From NCBI RefSeq assembly GCF_000169435.1, contig NZ_AAYB01000001.1, positions 434,001 through 498,000 of the forward strand: DNA of 64,000 bases. Reading direction: 5' to 3'. Below the pieces are notes generated by a model. It was not told the origin of the DNA. It made no database searches and saw only the letters and a program-made list of their open reading frames with translations. Shown one piece after another: positions 29,468 to 41,178 of the stretch. How positions within the stretch are numbered: position 1 is the stretch's first letter; the number at the start of each line of letters is the position of its first letter. Position numbers and translations under genes: made by a program. Source of the DNA: Roseobacter sp. CCS2. Its GTDB lineage: Bacteria > Pseudomonadota > Alphaproteobacteria > Rhodobacterales > Rhodobacteraceae.

Positions 29468-30880
29468 ATGTCCTCATCCGAAAACCAACCACTCTACGCC
29501 CCGCGTGAGCCTATTTTTCCGCGCCGCGTCAAAGGGTTTTACCGGAACCTGAAATGGTGGGTGATGGCTGTGACATTGGGCATTTACTACCTGACACCCT
29601 GGATCAGGTGGGACCGCGGCCCGAACCTGCCCGATCAGGCGGTTCTGATCGATATGGCGCACCGCCGTTTCTATTTCTTCTGGATCGAGATTTGGCCGCA
29701 TGAATTCTACTTCGTCGCAGGCCTGCTTATCATGGCCGGGCTGGGTTTGTTTCTCTTCACTTCGGCCTTGGGCCGCGTTTGGTGCGGCTATACCTGCCCT
29801 CAAACCGTCTGGACCGATCTTTTCATTCTTGTTGAACGCTGGATTGAAGGCGATCGTAACGCGCGGGTTCGCCTTTGGAATGCAGATTGGTCTTTGCGCA
29901 AAACCCGGCTTCGCCTCACAAAATGGACTGTTTGGCTGCTGATTTCAGTGGCAACAGGCGGTGCTTGGGTCTTCTATTTCGCCGACGCGCCAACCTTGGC
30001 TGTCAATCTTGCGACATTCAACGCACCCCCTATCGCGTGGGCAACAATCGCTGTTCTGACCGCCACCACCTTTCTTTTTGGTGGCTTCATGCGCGAACAG
30101 GTATGTAACTATATGTGCCCTTGGCCGCGTATTCAGGCCGCGATGATGGACCCTGAAACCCTGACCGTCGCCTACCGTGAATGGCGGGGTGAACCGCGGG
30201 GCAAACAACGCGTCGAAGGGGCGGGCGATTGTATCGACTGCATGGCCTGCGTGAACGTCTGCCCGGCGGGCATCGATATTCGTGAAGGCCAGCAGATGGA
30301 ATGCATCACTTGTGCGCTGTGTATCGACGCCTGCGACGACGTGATGGACAAGATCGGCAAACCGCGTGGCCTGATCGATTATCTGGCACTGTCGGATCAG
30401 GAAGAAGAGGCCAAGGGCAAGCCTGCCAAAAAGCTGTGGCAGCATGTCTTTCGCTTTCGCACCATTCTATACACAACGATGTGGGCCGCCATTGGGTTTG
30501 GCCTTGTCTTTGCGCTGTTTATCCGCGCCGATATTGAAATGACCGTCGCTGCGGTACGCAATCCGACCTTCGTGACATTGTCCGATGGCACGGTCCGCAA
30601 CATCTATGATATTCGCCTGCTGAACAAACATGGTGAGGATCGAGAATTTCACCTGTCACTGACCTCAGACGACATCCTGCGCATTGATCTTGAGGGCACG
30701 GCCCAGCGCAGCATTATCGTGCCCGCCAATGAAACCTACCTACAGCGCGTTTACGTATCTGCCCGCCCGATTGACCCTGCATCAACCACCGACCGCACGG
30801 AATTGCGGTTCTGGGTCGAAGATCTGGTGTCTGGCGAACGCGCGCACAAAGACGCAATCTTTAACGGGAGAGCCCAATAA
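29468..30880 (+). CDS. ccoG: Cytochrome c oxidase accessory protein CcoG (FixG)
   Basis: CcoG is a membrane protein with polyferredoxin centres needed for copper loading of cbb3 oxidase. The 470 residues show four to five membrane helices, a CGYTCPQTVW motif near 110, the two [4Fe-4S] cysteine clusters (CIDCMACVNVCPAG near 259 and CITCALCIDACDD near 279), and a C-terminal periplasmic immunoglobulin-like domain. It heads the ccoGHIS operon and has a perfect FNR box upstream. The ccoH start overlaps its stop by one base. Confidence 0.95.
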   Translation: MSSSENQPLYAPREPIFPRRVKGFYRNLKWWVMAVTLGIYYLTPWIRWDRGPNLPDQAVLIDMAHRRFYFFWIEIWPHEFYFVAGLLIMAGLGLFLFTSALGRVWCGYTCPQTVWTDLFILVERWIEGDRNARVRLWNADWSLRKTRLRLTKWTVWLLISVATGGAWVFYFADAPTLAVNLATFNAPPIAWATIAVLTATTFLFGGFMREQVCNYMCPWPRIQAAMMDPETLTVAYREWRGEPRGKQRVEGAGDCIDCMACVNVCPAGIDIREGQQMECITCALCIDACDDVMDKIGKPRGLIDYLALSDQEEEAKGKPAKKLWQHVFRFRTILYTTMWAAIGFGLVFALFIRADIEMTVAAVRNPTFVTLSDGTVRNIYDIRLLNKHGEDREFHLSLTSDDILRIDLEGTAQRSIIVPANETYLQRVYVSARPIDPASTTDRTELRFWVEDLVSGERAHKDAIFNGRAQ

Positions 30881-31332
30881 TGACACGTGAGTTTACTGGA
30901 TGGCACATGCTGGGTCTTATGGTCGGCGGTTTTGGGATTATTATCGCGGTCAATCTGACGCTGGCATGGAATGCCATCGCGACATTTCCAGGTGTCGAGG
31001 CCCGCAATTCCTATGAGGTCAGCCAAAGGTTCCAAGCTGACCGCGCCGCGCAAAACGCCCTGCGTTGGGATGTAAGTGCTGATATCGCGGATGGCGTCCT
31101 GACCGTCGCAATCTTTGACCACATGGGCGCCCCTTTGCAGGTTGAAGTCACCCGCGCGGTTCTGGGGCAAGCGACAAACGTCAACATGGACACTGTGCCT
31201 GATTTTACGTGGACTGGTGCGGCCTACACGGCCCCCGTCACGATGACCGAAGGCTACTGGAACCTGCGGCTTGAGTTGTTGGCACCTGACGGCACCAAGT
31301 TCCGCCGCCGCTTTCCCATCACCGCGAAATGA
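30880..31332 (+). CDS. ccoH: FixH/CcoH family protein
   Basis: The 150-residue product has one N-terminal membrane helix (~10-32, MLGLMVGGFGIIIAVNLTLAW) and a periplasmic domain with GYWNLRLELLAPDGTKF near the end, as in FixH/CcoH. It helps assemble or stabilise the cbb3 oxidase. It overlaps ccoG by one base and ccoI by four, so the genes are translationally coupled. Confidence 0.92.
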   Translation: MTREFTGWHMLGLMVGGFGIIIAVNLTLAWNAIATFPGVEARNSYEVSQRFQADRAAQNALRWDVSADIADGVLTVAIFDHMGAPLQVEVTRAVLGQATNVNMDTVPDFTWTGAAYTAPVTMTEGYWNLRLELLAPDGTKFRRRFPITAK

Positions 31333-33476
31333 GCGATACTGCGATTTGTCCGGCCTGTGTAGGCTTGCCTGAAGGGCAGCTTGAAAAAGCGGCCTCGAAC
31401 GGTACCGCACAGATCGTCCTATCACTGCCCGGCATCCACTGCGTTGCTTGCATCAGCGGTGTGGAACGCGCCTTGCGCGCGGTGGACGGGGTTGCCAATG
31501 CACGCGTCAACCTCAGCATGAAGCGGGTGACCGTTGGTACCAACCAGCCCGTTTCGCCCGAAGCCTTGATCGACACGCTGGAACTGGCCGGGTTTGAGGC
31601 GCGTATCCTTGATACCAGCATGCTTGGCACGGAAACTGATGCTTATGGGCGCGGTTTGATGACACGGCTTGCGGTGTCCGGTTTTGCCAACATGAACATT
31701 ATGCTATTGTCTGTTGCCGTCTGGTCCGGGGCCATTGGTGCCACGATGCATATGTTCCACTGGATCACCGCAATGATCGCGATACCGGCGCTGATCTATG
31801 CAGCACAACCGTTCTTTGCCAGCGGGTGGCGGTCATTGAAAGTTGGCCGTCTGAACATGGACGTTCCCATCTCATTAGCGATTTTGCTGGCCTCGGGCAT
31901 ATCGCTTTATGAAACGCTTTATGGCGGGCATCATTCTTATTTCGATGCTGCCGTAACATTGACCTTCTTCCTGCTGATTGGCCGTTATCTGGACCACCGC
32001 AGCCGTAAGGCCGCTGCTTCTGCTGCCGCACAACTTGCGGCGCTTGAAGTGCCGCGTGTGATGCGGGTGCGCGACGGGGTTCGTCAAATGGTCGACTTTG
32101 CCGATCTGGCGATTGACGATCTGGTACAGGTTCTGCCCGGTGGGCGTATTCCAGTCGATGGTACGGTCATCAAAGGCACCAGCCAAATGGACCGATCACT
32201 GCTGACAGGCGAAAGCCAGTTAAGCACTGCAAACGTCGGCGCGACCGTTACAGCTGGTGAAGTGAATATGACCGGCCCTTTGACGATCCGCGCCACCACC
32301 GTCGGGGCAGACACAACCTTGCGCAAAATGGTGACGATGGTGGATGAGGCCGAAGCCACCCGTAATCGCTATACCGCTGTCGCGGACAAAGCCGCTGCCC
32401 TTTATGCCCCCGTTGTACATTTGCTGGCGCTTGCTGCTTTTGCAGGCTGGATGCTGTATTCCAACGACGTTCGCTTGTCGTTGAACATCGCGGTCGCGGT
32501 TTTGATCATCACCTGCCCTTGCGCGATGGGCCTTGCCGTGCCTGCCGTTTCAACAACGGCAGCCGGACGCCTATTCCGGGCGGGTCTGTTAGTAAAGGAC
32601 GGCACAGCGCTGGAACGGCTGGCAGAGGTGGACACTGTTGTTTTTGATAAAACAGGCACGCTCACTATGCCGGCTGCTGCGCGCGACGCGCTGACGGCGG
32701 AAACACAAAGCATCGCCATTGCGCTGACCCAAAACGCAACCCACCCCGTCAGCCAGGCGATTGCTGCATCATTGGACGGGATCACACCTGCCCGACTGGA
32801 CAAGCAGCAAGAACATGCAGGCAAAGGTCTGAGTGCGAGGTATCGCGGGCAAACGGTCCGGTTGGGATCCGGTGCTTGGCTTGGTGCGGGAAACGGCACC
32901 TATATTCAAATCGGTGATAACACACCTCAGAAAATCACACTGCGCTCTGAATTGCGTGATGGGGCCAAAGCGCTTGTGCGCGCGTGGCAGGATGCCGGGT
33001 TGGATATCCATCTCGTCTCTGGCGATGATGCAGATGAGACAAAGAAGATCGCTGGCGCGCTGGGGATCAACACCTGGCAAGCCGGAACAAAGCCCGCCGA
33101 TAAGATCGCCTATATTAATGATCTTTCATCCAAGGGCGCGAAAGTTCTGATGGTTGGTGACGGTTTGAATGATACCGGCGCATTGGCCGCCGCCTATGCC
33201 TCTGTTTCGCCTGCGACAGCCGCGGATGCATCGCGCGCGGCATCTGACATTGTATTGCTGAACGATAGTTTGGACCCGTTGATCGAACTGCCGCTTGTTG
33301 CACGCGCCGCCCTGCGCCGGATCAAAGAGAACTTTACCATCTCGACCCTTTACAACGTGATTGCTGTGCCGGTCGCATTGGCTGGCTTTGCAACGCCGCT
33401 GATTGCCTCTATAGCGATGTCAGCATCATCAATTACTGTATTGCTGAATGCGCTGCGGCTGAAAGGCAGGCTATGA
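31329..33476 (+). CDS. ccoI: Copper-translocating P-type ATPase CcoI (FixI)
   Basis: CcoI exports copper for insertion into the cbb3 oxidase. The 715-residue product has an N-terminal CPAC motif (~6-9), a heavy-metal-associated domain with GIHCVACISGVERAL (~35-49), the transmembrane CPC motif TCPCAMG near 398, the phosphorylation site DKTGTLT near 441, and the hinge VGDGLNDTGALAAA near 610. All key residues are present. It sits third in ccoGHIS. Confidence 0.95.
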   Translation: MSDTAICPACVGLPEGQLEKAASNGTAQIVLSLPGIHCVACISGVERALRAVDGVANARVNLSMKRVTVGTNQPVSPEALIDTLELAGFEARILDTSMLGTETDAYGRGLMTRLAVSGFANMNIMLLSVAVWSGAIGATMHMFHWITAMIAIPALIYAAQPFFASGWRSLKVGRLNMDVPISLAILLASGISLYETLYGGHHSYFDAAVTLTFFLLIGRYLDHRSRKAAASAAAQLAALEVPRVMRVRDGVRQMVDFADLAIDDLVQVLPGGRIPVDGTVIKGTSQMDRSLLTGESQLSTANVGATVTAGEVNMTGPLTIRATTVGADTTLRKMVTMVDEAEATRNRYTAVADKAAALYAPVVHLLALAAFAGWMLYSNDVRLSLNIAVAVLIITCPCAMGLAVPAVSTTAAGRLFRAGLLVKDGTALERLAEVDTVVFDKTGTLTMPAAARDALTAETQSIAIALTQNATHPVSQAIAASLDGITPARLDKQQEHAGKGLSARYRGQTVRLGSGAWLGAGNGTYIQIGDNTPQKITLRSELRDGAKALVRAWQDAGLDIHLVSGDDADETKKIAGALGINTWQAGTKPADKIAYINDLSSKGAKVLMVGDGLNDTGALAAAYASVSPATAADASRAASDIVLLNDSLDPLIELPLVARAALRRIKENFTISTLYNVIAVPVALAGFATPLIASIAMSASSITVLLNALRLKGRL

Positions 33477-33634
33477 ACGTTCTGGTTTTTCTGATCCCTG
33501 TTTCGCTGATCCTTGGTGGTATCGGCCTTGCTGCGTTTCTGTGGAGCTTGCGGAACGATCAGTATGAAGACCTGGAAGGCGATGCATGGCGGATATTGTC
33601 CGAAGATGACGATGCGCCCACGCCCCGCGACTAA
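33473..33634 (+). CDS. ccoS: cbb3-type cytochrome oxidase assembly protein CcoS
   Basis: This short gene encodes 53 residues: one membrane helix (~4-26, VLFLIPVSLILGGIGLAAF) followed by WSLRNDQYEDLEGDAWRIL, the typical CcoS tail. CcoS is needed for cofactor insertion into CcoN. Its ATG overlaps the ccoI stop by four bases. It closes the ccoGHIS operon. Confidence 0.93.
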   Translation: MNVLVFLIPVSLILGGIGLAAFLWSLRNDQYEDLEGDAWRILSEDDDAPTPRD

Positions 33635-33682
33635 GTAAGTTTACCAAATCCAAAAAATGCGAAATTCCCAGCCATTGGGCTG

Positions 33683-33711
33683 TTGACAGGCGCATGGCTG
33701 ATCCTTACCTA
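33683..33711 (+). promoter_or_regulatory. Sigma-70-like promoter of groESL
   Basis: A TTGACA -35 (33683-33688) is followed 17 bases later by TACCTA (33706-33711). The CIRCE operator begins about eight bases further on, so it covers the expected transcription start. Confidence 0.6.
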
Positions 33712-33718
33712 CGCTGCG

Positions 33719-33745
33719 TTATCACTCGACATGGTTGAGTGCTAA
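33719..33745 (+). promoter_or_regulatory. CIRCE operator (HrcA site)
   Basis: TTATCACTC-N9-GAGTGCTAA matches the CIRCE consensus TTAGCACTC-N9-GAGTGCTAA with a single mismatch. It lies 33 bases before the groES ATG, the usual place for HrcA repression. Confidence 0.93.
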
Positions 33746-33778
33746 CATGGGAGAAACACGAACTGGAGAAGTTCTGAA

Positions 33779-34063
33779 ATGGCATTTACACCACTTCACG
33801 ACCGTGTACTGGTCCGTCGCATTGAAGGCGACGAAAAGACAGCAGGCGGTCTTATCATTCCTGAGAACGCAAAAGAAAAGCCAGCAGAAGGCGAAATCGT
33901 CAGCGTTGGTGAAGGTGCACGCAAAGACAGCGGTGAGCTGATCGCGATGTCCGTCAAAGCAGGCGACAAAGTACTGTTTGGCAAATGGTCTGGCACCGAA
34001 GTCAAGATCGACGGCGAAGACCTGTTGATCATGAAAGAAAGCGACATCCTGGGCATCATGTAA
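33779..34063 (+). CDS. groES: Co-chaperonin GroES
   Basis: GroES caps the GroEL chamber during ATP-driven folding. The 94-residue product is of normal length, with [33 protein letters not shown] at the N-terminus (the mobile loop around ~17-32) and [13 protein letters not shown] at the end. It starts with GGAGAAG upstream and precedes groEL by about 50 bases. Expression is governed by the CIRCE element. Confidence 0.98.
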   Translation: MAFTPLHDRVLVRRIEGDEKTAGGLIIPENAKEKPAEGEIVSVGEGARKDSGELIAMSVKAGDKVLFGKWSGTEVKIDGEDLLIMKESDILGIM

Positions 34064-35755
<1,692 letters not shown>

Positions 35756-35778
35756 GCCGAAACGCCAAGCGTTTCGGC
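35756..35778 (+). other. Hairpin immediately after groEL
   Basis: GCCGAAACGC and GCGTTTCGGC form a perfect 10-base stem with a 3-base loop, beginning right at the groEL stop. It has no T tract and may protect the 3' end or help termination. Confidence 0.55.
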
Positions 35779-35845
35779 GCGGGCAGCAAAGCGGCAGTCG
35801 TTTCATATGAAATGGCAAAAGCTTTGACCCCGCATCGGCAAAATG

Positions 35846-35876
35846 AAGGGCGGTTCCATAGGGAGCCGCCCTTTTT
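35846..35876 (+). terminator. Rho-independent terminator of groESL
   Basis: AAGGGCGGTTCC pairs with GGAGCCGCCCTT around a four-base loop and is followed by a run of T. Confidence 0.85.
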
Positions 35877-35983
35877 CGTTGGCCTTCAACCACGCGCGGC
35901 GGGCGCCATTGAAAGACATCGGCGGACCGGATACCGTTCTGGCAGAACGAACGCCCCCCTTTACCTTACGGATGACATCCCAC

Positions 35984-36607
35984 ATGGACCCTGTCCTTTT
36001 CCTTGCCTTCCTGACGACCACGCTGATGTTTGTGGCTGTTCCCGGACCATCCGTCGCTTTTGCAACGGCACAGGCCTTACGGTCGGGTCCACGCGCAGCT
36101 TATATCGCCGTGGCCGGCGATGCGTTGGGCACGATGGTGCATGTCGCGGTGGCGGTTGGTGGCCTGACGGTGCTGATCGCCCTATCCGAACGCATTCTGC
36201 CAATCCTGCAAATCGCAGGTGGCTGCTTTATCCTGTTTATGGCTTGGCAAAGCTTTCGGCACGTCGTGCATCCAACGGGTGCGGCACCGCTGAAATCAGA
36301 CGCTGGCACATTCTGGGCCGGTTTCTTTGCCTGTGTGACAAACCCAAAGGCAATCGTCTTTTTTGTGGCGCTGTTTCCAGCCTTCATTTCGCCGCAGCAC
36401 AATGTCCTGTGGCAAGGCGTGGTCTATGGCGTGGTGTTCATCATGCTGGATGCTATTTCTATCCTTGCATATGCGCTGCTGACCCGCGCGGCAGTCAGAC
36501 GTGCCGCATCACGCTGGTTAAACGTTGATGTGCTTAGTGGGCTTGGCCTGACAGGGGTCGGGGTCGCGATGATCGTCAAAGGATACCGCGCGATCCCATC
36601 AAATTGA
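35984..36607 (+). CDS. LysE family translocator
   Basis: The 207-residue product is an inner membrane exporter of the LysE/RhtB family with about six membrane helices. The family signature is visible near the start (AVPGPSVAFATAQALRSGPRAA, ~18-39) and at NPKAIVFFVALFPAF near 115. Members export amino acids or homoserine lactones; the substrate is not determinable. The open frame to 35843 begins inside the groEL terminator, so ATG 35984 (or 35972) is used. Confidence 0.88.
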   Translation: MDPVLFLAFLTTTLMFVAVPGPSVAFATAQALRSGPRAAYIAVAGDALGTMVHVAVAVGGLTVLIALSERILPILQIAGGCFILFMAWQSFRHVVHPTGAAPLKSDAGTFWAGFFACVTNPKAIVFFVALFPAFISPQHNVLWQGVVYGVVFIMLDAISILAYALLTRAAVRRAASRWLNVDVLSGLGLTGVGVAMIVKGYRAIPSN

Positions 36608-36689
36608 CACACCTATCAAAATAGGCTGTGACCCTTCCCATTCTGACGCATCCGGTATCAACTCTACGCATCGAACAGGGAGAGACGGT

Positions 36690-37535
36690 ATGGAACGCAT
36701 CGGCGTTATCGGACTAGGGCGCATGGGCAGCGCAATTGCCAGGCGTATGCAGGCGCAGGGGCATCAGGTCACCGGGTGGACCCGCAGCGGCAGAACGGTA
36801 GAGGGCGTTGAAATTGCCGATAGTCTTGGCACGCTGGTCGCGCAAAGCAATACATTAATCCTTAGCCTGCTCAACGATGAAGCGGTCGCCAGTATTCTGG
36901 ACAGCTGCCTTGAGATGAATCTAACCGGCAAGCAAATCATTGAAACCAGCACCGTCGTTCCAACCATTCTAAAAGATAGGATCGAACGCATCACAGCAAA
37001 AGGGGCAACCGCTGTTGATGCCCCCATCTCTGGCGGGCCGGAACTTGTGCTGGCAGGCGCATGTGGCGTTTTCATTGGTGGCGACGCCGCAGCAGCAGCG
37101 CGCGCGCAGACCACTATCGCGGGATTTTCAGGCCGTATTTTTCATGTCGGGCCACTGGGGACCGGCATTGTCATGAAGACCATCAACAACAGCATGATCC
37201 AATGCTATTTCAGCGGTCTGGACGATATGATGCCTTTGGCCAAACGCGCAGGTCTGCCTTTGGAAACAGCGTTACGTATCCTATGCGGCGGGCCTGCTGG
37301 CATGCCAATGATCGCAGATCGTATTCCAAAGATCCTTGGCGAAGACGAAACAGTAGGCTTTGAAATTCAAGCGGCCCACAAAGATAACGATGTATTCCGG
37401 CGCGTTGTCCAAGCCTATGGGCTGGCATCACCAACCTTGGACCATACAGCCGAAAGGCAACGTGTTGCACTGGACGAGGGGCTGGGTCATGCCGATCCCG
37501 CCGCACTTGTTTCGGCAGCCTATCATCGTGGCTAG
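36690..37535 (+). CDS. NAD(P)-dependent oxidoreductase, beta-hydroxyacid dehydrogenase family
   Basis: The 281-residue product has the cofactor motif IGVIGLGRMGSAIARRM (~4-20), DAPISGGPELVLAGACGVFIGG near 110 and the catalytic lysine in GIVMKTINNSMIQ near 162. It is close to the usual 290-residue length. AGGGAGAGA lies just upstream of the ATG. The neighbouring EamA gene lies 21 bases downstream, so the two may form an operon; the substrate is unknown. Confidence 0.85.
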   Translation: MERIGVIGLGRMGSAIARRMQAQGHQVTGWTRSGRTVEGVEIADSLGTLVAQSNTLILSLLNDEAVASILDSCLEMNLTGKQIIETSTVVPTILKDRIERITAKGATAVDAPISGGPELVLAGACGVFIGGDAAAAARAQTTIAGFSGRIFHVGPLGTGIVMKTINNSMIQCYFSGLDDMMPLAKRAGLPLETALRILCGGPAGMPMIADRIPKILGEDETVGFEIQAAHKDNDVFRRVVQAYGLASPTLDHTAERQRVALDEGLGHADPAALVSAAYHRG

Positions 37536-37556
37536 CAGCTTGGCGGGGCATCACAC

Positions 37557-38402
37557 ATGAGGCTCTTTGCGCTTGTCGCGCTTGTTATGTGTGCTTTTGC
37601 GGCCAATTCCGTGCTGAACCGGATTGGCGTGGCACTGCAAGGCATGGACCCGATGAATTTTGCGACAGTCCGGACAGGCGCTGGTGCGGGCATGCTTTGG
37701 GTGTTGGTGATAGCGCGCAAAGCGCCACGACCCATCGTATTTTCCGCCAAAAGACTGGCGGGCGCGACGGCGTTGGCTGTCTATATGGTTGGGTTCTCTT
37801 GGGCATATATCACGTTGGATGCAGGACTGGGCGCGCTGATCTTGTTTGGTGTGCTGCAAGTCGTTGTGTTTGGCTGGGCTATCATCGAAGGCGGCAAAAT
37901 ACCGATGTTGCGCTGGGTCGGCGCGTCTATCGCGTTGCTGGGCCTATGCGTTTTGCTTTGGCCCGGCGGCGACGCACCTGTACCGTTAGGTGGCGCGATT
38001 TCCATGACTGTCGCAGGTGCCGCTTGGGCCGTTTACACGCTACTGGGCCGGGCAGAGGCCGATCCACTGGGTGCAACCGCAGGCAACTTTCTGCTGTGCT
38101 TGCCTTTGGTCGCCATCGCGATGATCTGGTCGGGCATAGGTACAATGCCGTCGCAAGGGATCATCACTGCGATCATCGCAGGCGCAATTACATCCGGGCT
38201 TGGCTATGCGCTGTGGTATCGCGCCCTACCCTTTTTGCCGACAACGGTTGCAGGGATCGCGCAACTTAGCGTCCCGGTCATTGCCATTGCCGCAGGCGTG
38301 CTGTTTTTGGACGAGCCGCTGACACTGCGCTTAATCATCGCCGCCGGGTTGGTTTTAGGTGGTATTGCAGTGTCATTGACAGCGCGACGCAAGGTTTCTT
38401 GA
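37557..38402 (+). CDS. DMT superfamily (EamA-type) transporter
   Basis: The 281-residue product has ten predicted membrane helices in two EamA repeats; the second repeat ends [25 protein letters not shown], the usual EamA terminal pattern. Members export metabolites or amino acids. It follows the oxidoreductase gene by 21 bases. No motif gives the substrate. Confidence 0.87.
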   Translation: MRLFALVALVMCAFAANSVLNRIGVALQGMDPMNFATVRTGAGAGMLWVLVIARKAPRPIVFSAKRLAGATALAVYMVGFSWAYITLDAGLGALILFGVLQVVVFGWAIIEGGKIPMLRWVGASIALLGLCVLLWPGGDAPVPLGGAISMTVAGAAWAVYTLLGRAEADPLGATAGNFLLCLPLVAIAMIWSGIGTMPSQGIITAIIAGAITSGLGYALWYRALPFLPTTVAGIAQLSVPVIAIAAGVLFLDEPLTLRLIIAAGLVLGGIAVSLTARRKVS

Positions 38403-38445
38403 CTTCAGGGGTTTTGCGCAGGCCGGTCGGTGCTACTTTAAAGGC

Positions 38446-39171
38446 ATGAGAGTTTTCTGGGCGTCCATTTTTGGCATTTTCACCGCTTCCGCAGCCATGG
38501 CGGAGGAGTGTGTCGTGATGCTGCACGGGCTGGCCCGCACTGAGATTTCATTCACACCGCTGCAACTGGTGCTGGAAGACGAAGGTTATCTGGCCATCAA
38601 TCGCGGCTACCCGTCGACAACTGCCAAAATTCAAACGTTGGTCGATGAACACCTTGCCGAAGACGTTGCGGCCTGCGGTGAAAGGCGTGTGAATTTCGTG
38701 ACCCATTCGATGGGCGGGATCCTTGTGCGCGCCTGGTTAACGAATAACCGGCCCGAACAGATGGGGCGTGTTGTGATGTTGGGACCACCCAACAACGGGT
38801 CCGAGCTGGTAGATATCTTTGGCGATTTCGAACCGTTTCAATGGGTCAATGGCCCGGCGGGCCTGCAACTGGGGACAGAAGAAGACAGCTTGCCCAACCG
38901 GCTTGATAATCTGCCCTATGAGATTGGGATTATTGCAGGGAACCGGACGCTTAATCCGGTCTATTCCGCCTTGATCGAAGGGCCGGATGACGGCAAAGTT
39001 TCTGTGGCCTCGACCCGATTGGACGGCATGCAGGACCACCTCGTCTTGCCGGTGACGCATACTTTCATGATGAACAACCCACTTGTCATAGAAGAGGTGC
39101 TTGCATTTCTGCGCGATGGGGTTTTTGATCGAAACCTTAGTCTGACGGGCATCATCTTTGGCACCGATTAA
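38446..39171 (+). CDS. Secreted alpha/beta hydrolase, lipase-like
   Basis: The 241-residue product begins with a signal peptide (cleavage near AMAEE, residue 19). It has the oxyanion region [11 protein letters not shown] (~23-33), the nucleophile elbow THSMGG (Ser88) and a candidate catalytic histidine in [10 protein letters not shown] near 206. It resembles PGAP1-like or triacylglycerol lipases. The only cysteine pair (~22 and 77) could form a disulfide. It converges on purK with five bases between the stops. Confidence 0.82.
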   Translation: MRVFWASIFGIFTASAAMAEECVVMLHGLARTEISFTPLQLVLEDEGYLAINRGYPSTTAKIQTLVDEHLAEDVAACGERRVNFVTHSMGGILVRAWLTNNRPEQMGRVVMLGPPNNGSELVDIFGDFEPFQWVNGPAGLQLGTEEDSLPNRLDNLPYEIGIIAGNRTLNPVYSALIEGPDDGKVSVASTRLDGMQDHLVLPVTHTFMMNNPLVIEEVLAFLRDGVFDRNLSLTGIIFGTD

Positions 39172-39175
39172 CCGG

Positions 39176-40249
39176 CTATGATGCAGATCGTATCACCCGG
39201 TTGATGTGTCCCATCTTGCGACCTGCTTTCACGTCGGCCTTGCCATAAAGATGAATTGCGGCGTCGGTTTTGGCCAGTTCAGGTACGCGGTCCATATCAT
39301 CGCCAATCAGGTTTTCCATCACGACATCTGAATGCCGCGTACCAGCCCCAAGCGGCCAGCCAGCCACAGCACGAATATGCTGTTCAAACTGACAAATTGT
39401 GCATCCATTCTGTGTCCAATGCCCCGAATTGTGCACACGCGGGGCAATTTCGTTCACGATCAGACCCTGCGACGTCACGAAAAGCTCGACCCCCATAACA
39501 CCCACATAGTCCAGCGCGTTCAGAATGCGGGCGGCGATCAGGACTGCATCGGTCCGCTGGCCGGAGGTCAATTTGGCCGGCACTGTTGTCGTCCGCAAAA
39601 TACCGGCGTCATGGACATTTTCGCCGGGATCGTAACACGCCACATCGCCCGATGGCCCCCGGGCGCCAATGACCGAAACTTCATGACTGAAATTCACAAA
39701 ACCCTCAAGGATCGCAGGCGCGCCAGCCATATCGGCCAGCGCCTGATCGGCATCTGTAGGTGACATGATCCGCGCCTGCCCTTTGCCATCATAACCAAAG
39801 CGCCGGGTCTTCAGGATCGCAGGCGTGCCAATATCGGTAACCGCTGCCTTTAGGTCTGTTGCATCTGCGATATCTGCGAAGGGGGCTGTTTGCAGGCCAA
39901 GGTCTTGTAGGAATGCCTTCTCTGTTAACCGATCCTGACTTGTGGCAAGTGCCCGCCTGTCCGGATGGATCGGGGCCAGCGTTTCCAGCAGATCAAGGGC
40001 GCTGGTGGGAATGTTTTCAAACTCGTAGGTGATAACATCGACGGAATTGCCGAAAGCTGTCAGAGCGTCCTTATCTTCATAGCTGGCTGTGGTCACCAGA
40101 TGCGCCACGTCGCCCGCGGGGGCATGCGCCCCGGGTTCAAAGATGTGGGTTTTGAGCCCCAGACGGGCTGCGGCAACCGACAGCATACGGCCGAGTTGCC
40201 CGCCACCCAAGATACCGATTGTGGCCCCAACGGGCAAAGGCCTAGTCAT
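39176..40249 (-). CDS. purK: 5-(carboxyamino)imidazole ribonucleotide synthase PurK
   Basis: PurK uses ATP and bicarbonate to carboxylate aminoimidazole ribonucleotide in purine synthesis. The 357-residue product is an ATP-grasp enzyme: [24 protein letters not shown] (~9-32), [12 protein letters not shown] near 79, the phosphate loop [15 protein letters not shown] near 147 and [14 protein letters not shown] near 272. ATG 40249 is chosen over 40261. Both lie close to the purE stop, so the two genes are coupled. Confidence 0.94.
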   Translation of the reverse strand: MTRPLPVGATIGILGGGQLGRMLSVAAARLGLKTHIFEPGAHAPAGDVAHLVTTASYEDKDALTAFGNSVDVITYEFENIPTSALDLLETLAPIHPDRRALATSQDRLTEKAFLQDLGLQTAPFADIADATDLKAAVTDIGTPAILKTRRFGYDGKGQARIMSPTDADQALADMAGAPAILEGFVNFSHEVSVIGARGPSGDVACYDPGENVHDAGILRTTTVPAKLTSGQRTDAVLIAARILNALDYVGVMGVELFVTSQGLIVNEIAPRVHNSGHWTQNGCTICQFEQHIRAVAGWPLGAGTRHSDVVMENLIGDDMDRVPELAKTDAAIHLYGKADVKAGRKMGHINRVIRSAS

Positions 40250-40730
40250 CGCTTGGCTCATCCGGGATCGACGCGCTGAGTGCTGCGCGCCAGCCGTCCA
40301 AACGTGTGGCAAGATCGGGGTCTTGCAAAGCAAGAATACCGGCAGCCATCAGACCACCATTCTTTGCCCCCGCAGCCCCAATCGCCATGGTCGCAACCGG
40401 ATAACCGCGCGGCATTTGCAAGATCGAATAAAGACTATCAACACCCGAAAGCGCATTGGTCTGCACAGGAACGCCAACCACCGGCACCCGTGTTTTAGAA
40501 GCCATCATGCCTGGCAAATGCGCCGCACCACCGGCACCCGCAATAATCACCTGCAAACCGCGGTCTACGGCTGTCTTGCCATATTCCCAAAGCCGGTCTG
40601 GGGTGCGGTGCGCCGACACGATCTTGGTCTCGTAAGCCACGCCCAATTCATCAAGCACATCGGCTGCCTCACGCAGCGTGGGCCAGTCAGACTGGCTGCC
40701 CATAATGATACCGACAAGGGGTTTGGTCAT
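40242..40730 (-). CDS. purE: N5-carboxyaminoimidazole ribonucleotide mutase PurE
   Basis: PurE converts N5-carboxyaminoimidazole ribonucleotide to the 4-carboxy isomer. The 162-residue product has the class I signature [16 protein letters not shown] (~8-23), [15 protein letters not shown] (~33-47) and [16 protein letters not shown] (~66-81). It precedes purK on the same strand with a short overlap. Confidence 0.96.
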   Translation of the reverse strand: MTKPLVGIIMGSQSDWPTLREAADVLDELGVAYETKIVSAHRTPDRLWEYGKTAVDRGLQVIIAGAGGAAHLPGMMASKTRVPVVGVPVQTNALSGVDSLYSILQMPRGYPVATMAIGAAGAKNGGLMAAGILALQDPDLATRLDGWRAALSASIPDEPSDD

Positions 40731-40793
40731 CGCATTGTCCCACCTTCATAAGGAAGCGGCACTATAGCCAAGGCAGGCCGCGCGGCAATGCTA

Positions 40794-41027
40794 TCATGCG
40801 ATGATATCTGGCAAAATTCGGTCTTCAAGTTGGGTAATCTGATCTTTCAAGGCCAGCTTTTGCTTCTTGAGGCGTTTCAGCGTCAGCATATCGGATGACC
40901 CGCGGGCATGCAGCGCCTCGATCGCCTCGTCCAGATCGCGGTGTTCGACGCGCAGCACGGCGAGTTTGACCCGAAGAACCTCGTCTTGTTCCATTTCGGC
41001 GGATGTGTTCATCGACAGGGGATCCAT
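40794..41027 (-). CDS. DUF465 (YdcH-like) small protein
   Basis: The 77-residue product is a helical hairpin protein of DUF465: LAVLRVEHRDLDEAIEALHARGSSDMLTLKRLKKQKLALKDQITQLE. The function of the family is unknown. ATG 41027 follows a TTG that could also start; ATG 41012 is another option. It is a lone gene of the minus strand, divergent from hsp20. Confidence 0.85.
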   Translation of the reverse strand: MDPLSMNTSAEMEQDEVLRVKLAVLRVEHRDLDEAIEALHARGSSDMLTLKRLKKQKLALKDQITQLEDRILPDIIA

Positions 41028-41084
41028 CAAGCAATGTGTTACGGTAATCTACACCGCTTCGTCGTGAAGAACCTAATACTTCCT

Positions 41085-41113
41085 CTTGATCAATGCACCC
41101 CGGAACCCCATAT
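41085..41113 (+). promoter_or_regulatory. RpoH-like heat-shock promoter of hsp20
   Basis: CTTGAT (41085-41090) is followed after 15 bases by CCCCATAT (41106-41113), matching the sigma-32 pattern CTTGAA-N13-15-CCCCATnT. It lies about 65 bases before the hsp20 ATG. Confidence 0.7.
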
Positions 41114-41178
41114 TTTTAGCAATGGTCGCCGCACGCGGGGCCAAAACCAGACAGTCGCTTAAGAAAAGGACGTGTCGT

